Positions 1 to 9,947 of a stretch of DNA of 31,956 nucleotides are shown one piece after another. The translations under genes were made by a program, and so were the position numbers. The DNA comes from an uncultured Gammaproteobacteria bacterium (GTDB lineage: Bacteria; Pseudomonadota; Gammaproteobacteria; GCA-2729495), in contig CAMYJV010000045.1 of assembly GCA_947258805.1 (NCBI GenBank), positions 1 to 31,956 of the forward strand. The letters are read 5' to 3'. Below the pieces are notes generated by a model, which did no database searches, was not told the origin of the DNA, and saw only the letters and a program-made list of their open reading frames with translations. How positions within the stretch are numbered: the first letter of the stretch is position 1; the number at the start of each line of letters is the position of its first letter.

Positions 1-1
1 G

Positions 2-79
2 GAAGTGCAGGCGTGGATCGAAGGGAAGGTGGCGGAACTGCGCATCGCCGCAGGTCACGCCACCGGCGACGCGAACTAA
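2..79 (+). CDS. C-terminal tail of an unidentified plus-strand gene (truncated by window start)
   Basis: An open frame runs from the left edge to a TAA at 77-79, giving 25 residues that end in AAGHATGDAN. The tail is hydrophilic and has no motif I recognise. It stops exactly one base before the last base of the convergent gyrB gene, so there is no intergenic space between the two. The tight convergence and typical codon use support a real gene end, but 25 codons alone could be chance. No function is assigned. Confidence 0.45.
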   Translation, partial: EVQAWIEGKVAELRIAAGHATGDAN

Positions 80-2518
<2,439 letters not shown>

Positions 2519-3580
2519 TTATACCAGAGCGGTCAGTTCACCGCGTTCCACGTGAAACCGTGCGTGGGAGTCAGAAACGGTCAGTGCGCTGTCCGTCAGC
2601 GCGGTAATAAACACTTGCGAACCGCTTTCAACGATGCCCTCAACCAGCCCCGCCAGGTGCTCGGGATCCAGTTCAGCAGCTGGCTCGTCTACCAGCAAAA
2701 TCGAACGTTTGCCCGTCGCGCTTTGCACGCATTCCGCCTGCGCGAGCACCATCGCAGCCCCGAGCAGTTTCTGCTGACCTCGGGATAACCGGTGCCTGGC
2801 TAGCTGACCGCCCACGATCAGTTCCAGTTCGGCGCGATGGGGGCCCGCCTGGGTTGCGCCCAGCGCGCGGTCCCGGTCTACGCCTGCCGCCAGCGCCTCG
2901 GCCAGGCTCGCGGTCTCCGACCAGCCGGAGCGATATCGTAACTTAACAGGGATATCGACGAACTTAGCGACATATAGCTGCAATATAGGCTCAATATCCC
3001 GAATATAGGTGCGCCGGGATTTGTCCACGGTATTCGCCCCATCAAGCAGGTCGGGGTCCCAGGCAGCCACCGTGGCGGCGTCCAAACCCTGCTTTAACGC
3101 GGCGTTGCGCTGTTGCAGCGCCCGCCGGAATTTCCGCCACCCGGGCAGGAACTCATGTTTCACGTGAAACACTCCCCAGTCGAGGTAGCGTCGCCGCTCA
3201 CCGGGTCCGCCCTGGACCAGGGTATGCACCGTGGGATCGATAAGCTGGACGGGCAATCGCTCCGCCAGTTCGGCCACAGGGGCCCCACCCCTGCCGTCTA
3301 TGTGTAACTCCGTTGCCCCCGGTGTAATCCGCAGACCGAGTTTGCCCGCCGGGTCCTGGGTCTCGCCGTAAATGATGGCCTCCCCTTGCCCCGATGCGAT
3401 CAGCCCACTGAGCTGAGGCGCACGAAAGCTGCGGCCGCGACCCAGGCAGTAAATGGCTTCCAGGAGGCTGGTTTTGCCGGCGCCGTTGTGGCCGACCACC
3501 ACATTCAGATCAGGATGCGCTTCGAGCTCGCCGCTGGCGATGCACCGAAATGAGGTCACTCGCAACCGAGCCAGGGACAC
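2519..3580 (-). CDS. recF: DNA replication and repair protein RecF
   Basis: SMC-like ATPase that loads RecA at single-strand gaps with RecO and RecR. I place the start at a GTG (3578-3580), giving 353 residues that begin VSLARLRVTSF, which matches the family N-terminus. A longer frame from 3643 would overlap dnaN by 35 bp and add a non-conserved leader. Seen: Walker A GHNGAGKT near the N-terminus, signature LSRGQQKL and Walker B ILLVDEPAAELD near the C-terminus. It lies 28 bp after dnaN and 27 bp before gyrB. Oddity: codons for FHVKH and for FHVERG contain parS-type palindromes (separate entries), so the gene doubles as a centromere-like sequence. Confidence 0.95.
   Translation of the reverse strand: MSLARLRVTSFRCIASGELEAHPDLNVVVGHNGAGKTSLLEAIYCLGRGRSFRAPQLSGLIASGQGEAIIYGETQDPAGKLGLRITPGATELHIDGRGGAPVAELAERLPVQLIDPTVHTLVQGGPGERRRYLDWGVFHVKHEFLPGWRKFRRALQQRNAALKQGLDAATVAAWDPDLLDGANTVDKSRRTYIRDIEPILQLYVAKFVDIPVKLRYRSGWSETASLAEALAAGVDRDRALGATQAGPHRAELELIVGGQLARHRLSRGQQKLLGAAMVLAQAECVQSATGKRSILLVDEPAAELDPEHLAGLVEGIVESGSQVFITALTDSALTVSDSHARFHVERGELTALV
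2544..2559. promoter_or_regulatory. parS: parS-like ParB site near recF 3' end (degenerate)
   Basis: The 16-mer CGTTCCACGTGAAACC matches the canonical parS palindrome TGTTTCACGTGAAACA at 13 of 16 positions and keeps the central CACGTG. It lies in the last codons of recF (FHVERG). It may be a weak ParB site or only the coding consequence of that peptide. It lies about 600 bp from the perfect site at 3156. Confidence 0.45.
3156..3171. promoter_or_regulatory. parS: parS centromere site (perfect match)
   Basis: TGTTTCACGTGAAACA is a perfect 16-bp palindrome identical to the canonical parS that nucleates chromosomal ParB in many bacteria. It sits inside recF (peptide FHVKH), about 1.4 kb from the candidate oriC, and parA-parB are encoded on the same origin-proximal segment. 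ParB loaded here would spread and form the origin partition complex. Chance occurrence of a perfect 16-mer in a 32-kb window is very unlikely. Confidence 0.88.
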
Positions 3581-3608
3581 GCCGATGGGCCCCGCAGCGG
3601 CCCGGCAA

Positions 3609-4587
3609 TCAGAGCCGCATGGGCATGACGACGTAGCGGGCACTATCCTCGCCCGGGGCCTGGATCAGGCAGCTGCTATTTGCGTCTACAAAACCTAGCT
3701 CGACGTCTTCGGTGCCCACTGCGCCGAGCGCGTCCAGCAAGTAATTGACGTTGAAGCCAATCTCCATACCATCGCCGTCGTACTCAACCTCGAGCTCGTC
3801 CTGGGCTTCTTCCTGGTCCGGGTTATTGGCCTGGATTTTGACCTTGTTTGGGGCGAGTTCCAGGCGGATCCCACGATATTTCTCGTTGGACAGAATTGCC
3901 GCCCGCTGTAAAGCGTGGCGCAGTGATTCCCGACCAGCCCGCAGCCGATTCGTCGCTTTCGCCGGAATCACGCGCTCGTAGTCCGGAAAACGCCCGTCGA
4001 TGAGTTTCGACGTGAATTGAATGTTCCCGACCACCGCGCGGATGTGATTACTGCCAATGGCCAGCTCGATCTCCTCGCCCTCGCCCAGGAGTCGCTGCAG
4101 TTCCAGCACGCCTTTGCGGGGAATGATCACCTGCTGGGCTTTTTCCCCGGCATCCGCCGAGCCGACCTCACAGATGGCCAGTCGGTGACCGTCAGTTGCC
4201 ACCGCGCGGACTATTCCATGACCCGTTTCCAGCAGCAGGCCGTTGAGGTAATAGCGCACGTCTTGCTGCGCCATAGCAAACTGGGTCTTCTCGAGCAATT
4301 GCCGGGTATCTCAGCTGCAACTTAACCACCGCGTCGTCAGGCAATGCCCGGCAAATGTCCAGCAGCTTACGCCCTGGTACGGTGATTTCACCCTCCGCAG
4401 ACAGGTCATCGGGCGTCGAGCTTGCGACCAGCTCCACTTCCAGGTCGGTGGCCGTCACGGTCAGCGACTGGTTCCTGGCAACCAGGAGCACGTTGGACAG
4501 TATCGGCATGGTCTGGCGCCTTTCCACGACGCCGATCACCGCCTGCAGTGGCCTGAGTAAAGATTCCCGGGAGGTGGCTAGTTTCAT
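3609..4587 (-). pseudogene. dnaN: DNA polymerase III beta sliding clamp, internal deletion plus frameshift as sequenced
   Basis: The clamp encircles DNA and tethers Pol III. Residues 1-92 (ATG at 4587, MKLATSRESLL... to VVKLQL) match the family N-terminus. A different frame then resumes near 4310 with DTRQLLEKTQFAM and runs normally to the conserved C-terminus YVVMPMRL. Against the 366-residue E. coli protein about 41 residues are missing: the end of domain I, including the stretch equivalent to SRFSLSTLPAADFPNL, and the start of domain II. The gene is 979 nt, not a multiple of three, which implies loss of about 122 nt. Read literally, translation gives a 131-residue product that ends out of frame at 4192. 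Because dnaN is essential, an assembly or consensus error, or an intact copy elsewhere, is likelier than a true null. It is followed by recF and preceded by the candidate oriC. Confidence 0.9.
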
Positions 4588-4750
4588 GTCTGCGACCCGC
4601 TAATAATTAATCTTAGAGACTTGTATAAAGACTTATTGTTGTTATTAAGGCCTGTTCCATCCGGGGATGAAACTGATAAAAGCAATTTAAATCAACAACT
4701 TATCTGGTTTTCACCCTGTGTGGGCATGGCCTGATTCAGCGCCGGCAACC

Positions 4751-4759
4751 GGTGGATAA
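4751..4759 (-). promoter_or_regulatory. DnaA box (one mismatch)
   Basis: GGTGGATAA on the plus strand reads TTATCCACC on the minus strand, one mismatch from TTATCCACA. It faces the perfect box at 4786 across 26 bp. Confidence 0.55.
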
Positions 4760-4785
4760 GTTGTGGGGCCACGGACCCCCTGAAC

Positions 4786-4794
4786 TTATCCACA
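4786..4794 (+). promoter_or_regulatory. DnaA box (perfect consensus)
   Basis: TTATCCACA, the high-affinity DnaA-binding 9-mer, lies 52 bp beyond the dnaA stop codon within the candidate oriC spacer. Confidence 0.7.
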
Positions 4795-4846
4795 CGTTTT
4801 GCCCGTGGCTGTAGACAGCCGGACCCACCGGTTATTCCACCACCGC

Positions 4847-6181
4847 TCAAGTGGTCAATATCCGCAGCAAATTCTGGTAATCCTCGCTCACCCGGACCTC
4901 TGACTCCCGCAGCAGTTTTACCCGGCGGCAGGCGTGAATCACCGTGGTGTGATCACGGCCACCAAAGGCGTCGCCGATCTCCGGCAGGCTGTGGTTGGTC
5001 AGTTCCTTGGCCAGGCTCATGGCGATTTGCCGCGGTCGGGTAATAGAGCGGCTGCGGCGTTTCGACAGCAAGTCCGCGACACGAATCTTGAAGTATTCGG
5101 CCACCGTTTTCTGAATATTATCGATAGTGACCAGCTTATCCTGCAGCGCGAGCAGGTCACGCAGGGCTTCCTTCGCGAAGTCCAGGGTAATGGGACGGCC
5201 GGTGAATGCCGAGGTGGCAATGATTCGTCGCAATGCGCCTTCCAGCTCACGCACGTTCGACCTAATGCGCTTGGCAACGAAAAACGCCACTTCTTCCGGC
5301 AACGCAATCCCTTCAGCCTGGGCCTTGCTCATCAGGATCGCTGCGCTGGTTTCCAGCTCCGGCGGCTCGATAGCCACGGTCAGCCCCCAGCCGAAACGTG
5401 ATTTCAGGCGTTCTTCCAGGCCATCGACCTCTTTGGGATAGCGGTCGCAGGTCAGCACGATCTGTCGCTGGCCTTCCAGTAACGCATTGAAAGTATGAAA
5501 GAATTCTTCCTGTGACCGGTCTTTCTTCGCGAAGAACTGAATGTCGTCGATCAGCAGTGCGTCCAGGGACCGGTAGGTGCGTTTGAAGTCATTGATCGTG
5601 TTGTGTTGCAGCGCCCGCACCATGTCGCCGACGAACTGCTCTGAATGCACGTAGGCCACTCGGGCGCCGGGACGCTGCTCGAGGATCAGGTTGCCGATGC
5701 TGTGCATCAGGTGGGTTTTGCCCAGGCCCACGCCCCCGTAGATGAACAGCGGGTTGTAGGCAGCGCCGGGGTTATGGGCCACCTGGCTGGCCGCTGCTCG
5801 CGCGAGTTGGTTGCTGTTGCCCTCGACAAACCGGTCGAAAGTGTAGTCACGGTTCAATCGCCCACCGAGAAAGGCTGCCGGAACGGCTGCGGCGACTGGC
5901 GCCGGTGTACCCGTGTCGTCCGTGGCTACGGTTCGTGGTGGGCCCAGGCTACCAACTTCCAGGACGACGTCCACCGGGTCCGTGTTCACCGCGACGCAGG
6001 CCTGGATCTGGTCCAGGCAATGGTCGTTGATCCAGTTGACCACGAAGCGATTGGGCGCCAGCAACCGCAATGTCGAGCCGTCTTCGACGGCCTGCAGCGG
6101 CCGAATCCAGGTATTGAATTGCTGCTCGGATAAGTCTGCGCGCAATTGCTTGACGCAGCGGTTCCACGGGGAGGCCTGCAC
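4847..6181 (-). CDS. dnaA: Chromosomal replication initiator protein DnaA
   Basis: AAA+ initiator that binds DnaA boxes, melts oriC and recruits the helicase. The product has 444 residues. Domain I starts [14 protein letters not shown] and includes FNTWIRPLQ. Domain II (about 80-105) is short and rich in Ala, Pro and Val. Domain III has Walker A GGVGLGKT (149-156) and Walker [11 protein letters not shown]. Domain IV ends with the DNA-binding signature [16 protein letters not shown]. The start is GTG at 6179-6181, which aligns with the usual DnaA N-terminus; GGA lies about 8 nt upstream. A DnaA box at 6257 near the presumed promoter suggests autoregulation. The gene is divergent from rpmH, as usual in gammaproteobacteria. 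Confidence 0.97.
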   Translation of the reverse strand: MQASPWNRCVKQLRADLSEQQFNTWIRPLQAVEDGSTLRLLAPNRFVVNWINDHCLDQIQACVAVNTDPVDVVLEVGSLGPPRTVATDDTGTPAPVAAAVPAAFLGGRLNRDYTFDRFVEGNSNQLARAAASQVAHNPGAAYNPLFIYGGVGLGKTHLMHSIGNLILEQRPGARVAYVHSEQFVGDMVRALQHNTINDFKRTYRSLDALLIDDIQFFAKKDRSQEEFFHTFNALLEGQRQIVLTCDRYPKEVDGLEERLKSRFGWGLTVAIEPPELETSAAILMSKAQAEGIALPEEVAFFVAKRIRSNVRELEGALRRIIATSAFTGRPITLDFAKEALRDLLALQDKLVTIDNIQKTVAEYFKIRVADLLSKRRSRSITRPRQIAMSLAKELTNHSLPEIGDAFGGRDHTTVIHACRRVKLLRESEVRVSEDYQNLLRILTT

Positions 6182-6236
6182 GCTTTAGTCCAACGCCGTA
6201 TTGTTGTTGTGTGTCGGGAACGGAAAGGACGGGCAG

Positions 6237-6265
6237 TCTATACCTGCAGCAAAAAGTTATCCACA
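6237..6265 (-). promoter_or_regulatory. Possible dnaA promoter overlapped by a DnaA box
   Basis: On the minus strand a TATAGA hexamer (6237-6242) could be a -10 element about 55 bp before the dnaA GTG. The perfect DnaA box TTATCCACA at 6257-6265 would then fall across the -35 region, which has no good consensus of its own. That arrangement would fit DnaA autorepression. The box itself is certain; the promoter call is tentative. Confidence 0.4.
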
Positions 6266-6276
6266 GGCGGGCGCTA

Positions 6277-6305
6277 TTGACATCATTGTAGTGCCTGCGT
6301 AATCT
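6277..6305 (+). promoter_or_regulatory. Sigma-70 promoter for rpmH-rnpA-yidC
   Basis: TTGACA at 6277-6282, a 17-bp spacer and TAATCT at 6300-6305 form a near-perfect housekeeping promoter. Transcription would start near 6312, about 48 nt before the rpmH ATG. The strength suits a ribosomal protein gene. Confidence 0.8.
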
Positions 6306-6359
6306 CGCGGTCCCCCAGACACCCGCCATGTCGCTGTTTTTCAATAAGGTTTTCGGATC

Positions 6360-6494
6360 ATGAAGCGCACCTACCAGCCTAGCCGCACCAAGCGGACACG
6401 AACCCATGGGTTTCGGGCCCGCATGGCAACCCGGGGCGGGCGCGCAATCCTGAAGCGACGTCGGGCAAAGGGCCGCGCGCGGCTCAGCGTCTGA
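6360..6494 (+). CDS. rpmH: 50S ribosomal protein L34
   Basis: Basic 44-residue protein of the large ribosomal subunit. It begins [20 protein letters not shown] and ends [10 protein letters not shown], matching the L34 family along its whole length. It is first in the operon behind the strong promoter at 6277 and 83 bp before rnpA, the standard rpmH-rnpA pairing. Confidence 0.97.
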   Translation: MKRTYQPSRTKRTRTHGFRARMATRGGRAILKRRRAKGRARLSV

Positions 6495-6577
6495 ACCGTC
6501 TCCAAGGGCCTAACGTTCACTGGCAACACGGGGCTTCCGGCGATGACCGGGCGGCCGCTCAGCCTTGGTTCTAAAAC

Positions 6578-6946
6578 TTGGATCCACTCCGGCGCGACAG
6601 GTCTTTCCGCCGCGGGCAGCGGCTGACTCGTCCAGGCGAATTCCAGCAGGTGTTTCGCACTGGCCGTCGCTCCGCGGATCGCTGCTTCACCGTGCTGTTC
6701 TGTCACAATATGCACAAGCAGCCGCGCCTGGGTCTGGCCGTTGCCAAACGCAGGGTGCGCCGGGCAACGGCACGTAACCGGCTCAAACGAGTGGTGCGGG
6801 AGAGTTTTCGAGCGGTCGCCCCGTCGCTGCCGCCGGTAGATATCGTGGTGCTGGCCGGGCCCGCAGCGGGCGCAACCAACAACGCAAAACTTTTCGCCAG
6901 CCTTGAACAACACTGGCAGCGCATTCTGGAAAACATGAATGGATAA
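6578..6946 (+). CDS. rnpA: Ribonuclease P protein component
   Basis: Small basic protein that pairs with the RNase P RNA to mature tRNA 5' ends. It has 122 residues, with the conserved RNR-type motif RRATARNRLKR (61-71) followed by VVRESFR. The start is TTG (6578-6580): an in-frame TAA lies two codons upstream and the next usable start would remove conserved residues. The ribosome-binding site is poor. The stop overlaps the yidC start by 8 bp. The small yidD gene often found between rnpA and yidC is absent. Confidence 0.93.
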   Translation: MDPLRRDRSFRRGQRLTRPGEFQQVFRTGRRSADRCFTVLFCHNMHKQPRLGLAVAKRRVRRATARNRLKRVVRESFRAVAPSLPPVDIVVLAGPAAGATNNAKLFASLEQHWQRILENMNG

Positions 6947-8615
6947 CGTTCGGCTATTCCTGTGGGTAGGTCTGGGCCTGTTGCTCTGGATTACCGTGAC
7001 GACCTGGCAGCGCGACTATGCACCGCCCCCGGTCGCCGCCACGGCACCCGCTGTGGATCCCGCGGCTGTCGATGCCGCACCCGCCGCTGCTCCAGACGCC
7101 GATCTGCCGGAACTGCCTGCAATGCCGTCGCCAACCGCCGAAGGCGCTCCGGCCATTCCTGGCGCCACGATTTCGGCCGCCGCTCCGACCCCGGGTCGCA
7201 CCGTCAAAGTGCGCACCGACGTGCTGGAAGTGGAAATCGATTTGTCGGGTGGTGACCTGCGCGGTGCGCAACTGCGGGATTATCCGAAAGCCAAAGACCA
7301 GCCAGACGAGTTGGTTGAACTGCTGAGCCAGGACCCGGCCAGGCTGTCGGTTTTCCGTGCGGGCTTGCGCAACGCCGCCGGCGGCCCGGAGGCAACCCAC
7401 GTATCGCCCTTCCAGGCGGAGCAGACCGTGTATGAGTTGGCAGATGGTGCAGACGAACTGGAAGTGCCGCTGCGTTTTTCCGAAGGTGGGGTTATTGTCG
7501 ACAAAACCTACCGCTTTCGCCGCGGCCGCTATGACATCGCCCTGTCACAAAAGCTGACGAACAACTCGGCCGACGTTTATGGGGCCGTGCCATACCTGCA
7601 AATTCAACGCCGGCACGTGCCACCTGACCGGTCGATGTTCGACGTGGATACCTATTCTTTCGTCGGCCCGGTGATTTACGATGGCGACAGCTACGAGAAG
7701 ATCGACGTCGACGACCTGGCAGACGAGCCCGTCAAGGAGACGATCAGCGCTGGCTGGCTCGCAGCCATTCAGCATCATTTTCTAATTGCTGCCGTGCCTG
7801 CAGGTGAGCCGCCGTCGCAGTACACCGTGAACTTCGACGGCCAGCTGTTCGTAGCCAGCGCAATTGCCGGGCAGGTAGCGCCGGTGGCGCCGGGTGCGTC
7901 GGCGAATTTCGACGCCAAGCTGTTCGTTGGCCCAAAGTTACAGGACCAGCTGGAAGAAACCGCGCCCGGGCTCAAGCTGACCGTCGACTACGGTGCGCTG
8001 ACACTGCTCGCCCAGCCGCTGTTCTGGCTGCTCGACAAGGTCTACTCGTTCGTCGGTAACTGGGGCTGGACCATTGTGATGGTCACATTCCTGATCAAGC
8101 TGTTGTTCTACAAACTTTCGGAGACCAGCGGCCGGTCTATGGCCAAGATGCGCAAAATGCAGCCGCGCATGAAAGCCCTGCAGGAACGGTTTAAAGACGA
8201 CCGCGAGGCCATGAGCCGTGCGTTGATGGATCTTTACAAGAAAGAAAAAGTCAACCCGGCGGCAGGCTGTTTGCCAATGCTGGTGCAGATTCCGTTCTTC
8301 ATCGCCTTCTACTGGGTTCTGCTCGAAAGCGTGGAGATGCGCCAGGCGCCCTTCATGCTGTGGATCCAGGACCTGTCGGCCCGCGATCCGTATTTCATCC
8401 TGCCGCTGCTGATGGGGGCTGCGATGTGGTTCCAGCAGAAGCTCAACCCCGCGCCGCCGGATCCGGTGCAGGCCAAGGTTATGGCATTCCTGCCGGTGAT
8501 TTTTACCGGCATGTTCGCCTTTTTCCCCGCCGGCCTGGTGCTGTACTGGCTGACCAACTCCCTGCTTTCCATGGCCCAGCAGTGGAAGATCAACAAGGCA
8601 GTAGAAGCTACCTAG
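6939..8615 (+). CDS. yidC: Membrane protein insertase YidC
   Basis: Inner-membrane insertase that works alone or with SecYEG; classic clients include Fo subunits a and c. The product has 558 residues. An N-terminal transmembrane helix (LFLWVGLGLLLWITVTTW) is followed by an Ala/Pro-rich linker (about 30-85). The large periplasmic beta-domain spans roughly 90-345. A C-terminal five-helix insertase core contains the conserved cytoplasmic loop (KMRKMQPRMKALQERFKDD), PAAGCLPMLVQIPFFIAFYW and FFPAGLVLYWLTNSLLS. The length and layout are those of Gram-negative YidC. ATG at 6939 overlaps the rnpA stop, so the two are translationally coupled. Confidence 0.97.
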   Translation: MDNVRLFLWVGLGLLLWITVTTWQRDYAPPPVAATAPAVDPAAVDAAPAAAPDADLPELPAMPSPTAEGAPAIPGATISAAAPTPGRTVKVRTDVLEVEIDLSGGDLRGAQLRDYPKAKDQPDELVELLSQDPARLSVFRAGLRNAAGGPEATHVSPFQAEQTVYELADGADELEVPLRFSEGGVIVDKTYRFRRGRYDIALSQKLTNNSADVYGAVPYLQIQRRHVPPDRSMFDVDTYSFVGPVIYDGDSYEKIDVDDLADEPVKETISAGWLAAIQHHFLIAAVPAGEPPSQYTVNFDGQLFVASAIAGQVAPVAPGASANFDAKLFVGPKLQDQLEETAPGLKLTVDYGALTLLAQPLFWLLDKVYSFVGNWGWTIVMVTFLIKLLFYKLSETSGRSMAKMRKMQPRMKALQERFKDDREAMSRALMDLYKKEKVNPAAGCLPMLVQIPFFIAFYWVLLESVEMRQAPFMLWIQDLSARDPYFILPLLMGAAMWFQQKLNPAPPDPVQAKVMAFLPVIFTGMFAFFPAGLVLYWLTNSLLSMAQQWKINKAVEAT

Positions 8616-8631
8616 TCGTTGCCAGGTGCCA

Positions 8632-8667
8632 CCCACAGCAGCACAAAGATAGCTGTCGGGTACTTTT
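8632..8667 (+). terminator. Possible rho-independent terminator after yidC
   Basis: CCCACAGC (8632-8639) can pair with GCTGTCGGG (8652-8660) with one bulged base and a 12-nt loop, followed by TACTTTT. It lies in the 55-bp gap between the yidC stop and the stop of the convergent hydrolase gene, where a terminator is expected. The U-tract is short. Confidence 0.4.
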
Positions 8668-8670
8668 CGG

Positions 8671-9885
8671 CTAGTCGTCAAGCCGGCTCGACACCACGAC
8701 TTCGCCGTGCAGCGTGCGATGCACCGGGCACTTGTCGGCAATCTCCAGCATGCGCGCCCGTTGTTCGGCGGAGAGTTCGCCGCTTAGCCGGATACGCCGC
8801 TCGAAGCGATCGATACGGCCGTCTGCTGACTCGCACTCGTCGCAGTCTTTCGCATGTATCTTGTCGTGTTCTACCGTCACGCTCGCCGAGCGCAGCGCAA
8901 TTTTTTTGTGCTTTGCATACATCTGTAGCGTCATCGACGTGCACGCGGCCAGTGCCGCGCTCAGCAGACCGTAGGGGGTCGGACCGGTGTCCTGGCCGCC
9001 CACCGAAGCAGGTTCGTCGGCAATCAGCCGGTGCGGGCCGGCCTGGATCCCGGTGCGAAAACTACCGGCTTCGGTGACTGCGGTAACGCCCGGTTCTCCG
9101 GCCGGCTTCGCAGCTACAACGGCTGCCGGCAGATAGCGGTCTGCCCATGCGGCGATCACGTTGGCGGCATAGGCTGTATCTTGCGCGTCCGTCAGCAGGT
9201 GATCGGCGCGGTCGAGGCTGACAAAGCTTTTCGGGTGTTTCGCGGCCGTGAAAATAGCCGTGGCGTGATCGATGCCGACGATGGCGTCCAACGGCGAATG
9301 CATCACCAGCAGCGCCCGCTTAAGGTCACCCAGGGCGGGCTCCAGGGGTTGGGCTTCCAGGTCTTCGACAAACTGCCGCCGCAACTGGAACGGTCGTCCG
9401 CCGATGTTCACCGTCGCCTGGCCCTGTGTCCGTATCTCGTCGATCCCGTCGGCAAAGAGATGGGCCACGTGCCCGGCGCTGTCCGGCGCGCCAAGGGTGG
9501 CCACGGCCACGCAGGAGGGTATTTCCTTGGCAGCCATCAGTACTGCAGTGCCACCGAGGGAGTGGCCGATCAGCAGTGCCGGCGCCGCCAGTTCTTTTTC
9601 CAGCGCACGTGCCGCAGCGACCAGGTCGGCCACGTTCGCCGAGAAACCGGTCGCACCGAAATCGCCTTCGCTCTCGCCAAGCCCGGTAAAATCGAAGCGC
9701 AGGCACGCAATGCCCTGGTCGGCGAGAGCGCCGGCGATACGCGTCGCGGCGCGAACATTCTTGGTGCAGGTAAAGCAATGGGCAAACAGTGCCACCGCGC
9801 GGATGTCACCGCTGCCGGGGGTTTCGAGAATGCCGGCCAGTTGCTCGCCGGCCGGGTTGGAAAAATGAAAAGCGCTTCTCGTCAT
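8671..9885 (-). CDS. Bifunctional alpha/beta hydrolase / OsmC-family protein
   Basis: A 404-residue two-domain fusion. Residues 1-255 form an alpha/beta hydrolase with nucleophile elbow GHSLGG (Ser109), a likely acid Asp200 (HSPLDAIVG) and catalytic His229 (RADHLL). Residues about 265-404 are an OsmC/Ohr-like peroxiredoxin domain with TGPTPYGLLSAALAACTSMTL (Cys315) and CPVHRTL (Cys386), the usual cysteine pair that reduces organic hydroperoxides. This fusion is a known but uncharacterised architecture in proteobacteria. The substrate is unknown; an esterase with a hydroperoxide-reducing partner is a reasonable inference. It stands alone on the minus strand between yidC and mnmE, divergent from mnmE. 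Confidence 0.9.
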   Translation of the reverse strand: MTRSAFHFSNPAGEQLAGILETPGSGDIRAVALFAHCFTCTKNVRAATRIAGALADQGIACLRFDFTGLGESEGDFGATGFSANVADLVAAARALEKELAAPALLIGHSLGGTAVLMAAKEIPSCVAVATLGAPDSAGHVAHLFADGIDEIRTQGQATVNIGGRPFQLRRQFVEDLEAQPLEPALGDLKRALLVMHSPLDAIVGIDHATAIFTAAKHPKSFVSLDRADHLLTDAQDTAYAANVIAAWADRYLPAAVVAAKPAGEPGVTAVTEAGSFRTGIQAGPHRLIADEPASVGGQDTGPTPYGLLSAALAACTSMTLQMYAKHKKIALRSASVTVEHDKIHAKDCDECESADGRIDRFERRIRLSGELSAEQRARMLEIADKCPVHRTLHGEVVVSSRLDD

Positions 9886-9947
9886 ACATCACTACCCGTG
9901 CTGAGGTCGTTACTGGTGGCCACTCGCTCCTTGGAACCCGTCCGCGC

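Larger units (their letters stand above)
4588..4846. other. oriC: Candidate origin of replication (oriC) between dnaN and dnaA
   Basis: This 259-bp non-coding spacer has two parts. Next to dnaN, roughly 4600-4705, it is clearly AT-rich against a GC-rich genome, with runs such as TAATAATTAAT and CAATTTAAATC, and could serve as the unwinding element. Next to dnaA it carries a perfect DnaA box TTATCCACA at 4786-4794 and an opposing one-mismatch box at 4751-4759 (GGTGGATAA). A weak TTATCTGGT lies at 4700-4708. The position beside dnaA agrees with known origins, but only two good boxes are visible. It must also hold the dnaN promoter, which I could not resolve. Confidence 0.55.

Noticed and set aside
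3609..4587. Programmed frameshift in dnaN
   Set aside because: About 41 conserved residues are physically absent, not merely in another frame, so ribosomal frameshifting could not restore the clamp.
4600..4720. A defined dnaN promoter
   Set aside because: AT-rich sequence offers several poor hexamer pairs on the minus strand; none stood out enough to call.
7616..7627. CACGTG palindrome in yidC as a parS site
   Set aside because: Flanks read GGCACGTGCC and lack the GTTTC/GAAAC arms needed by ParB.
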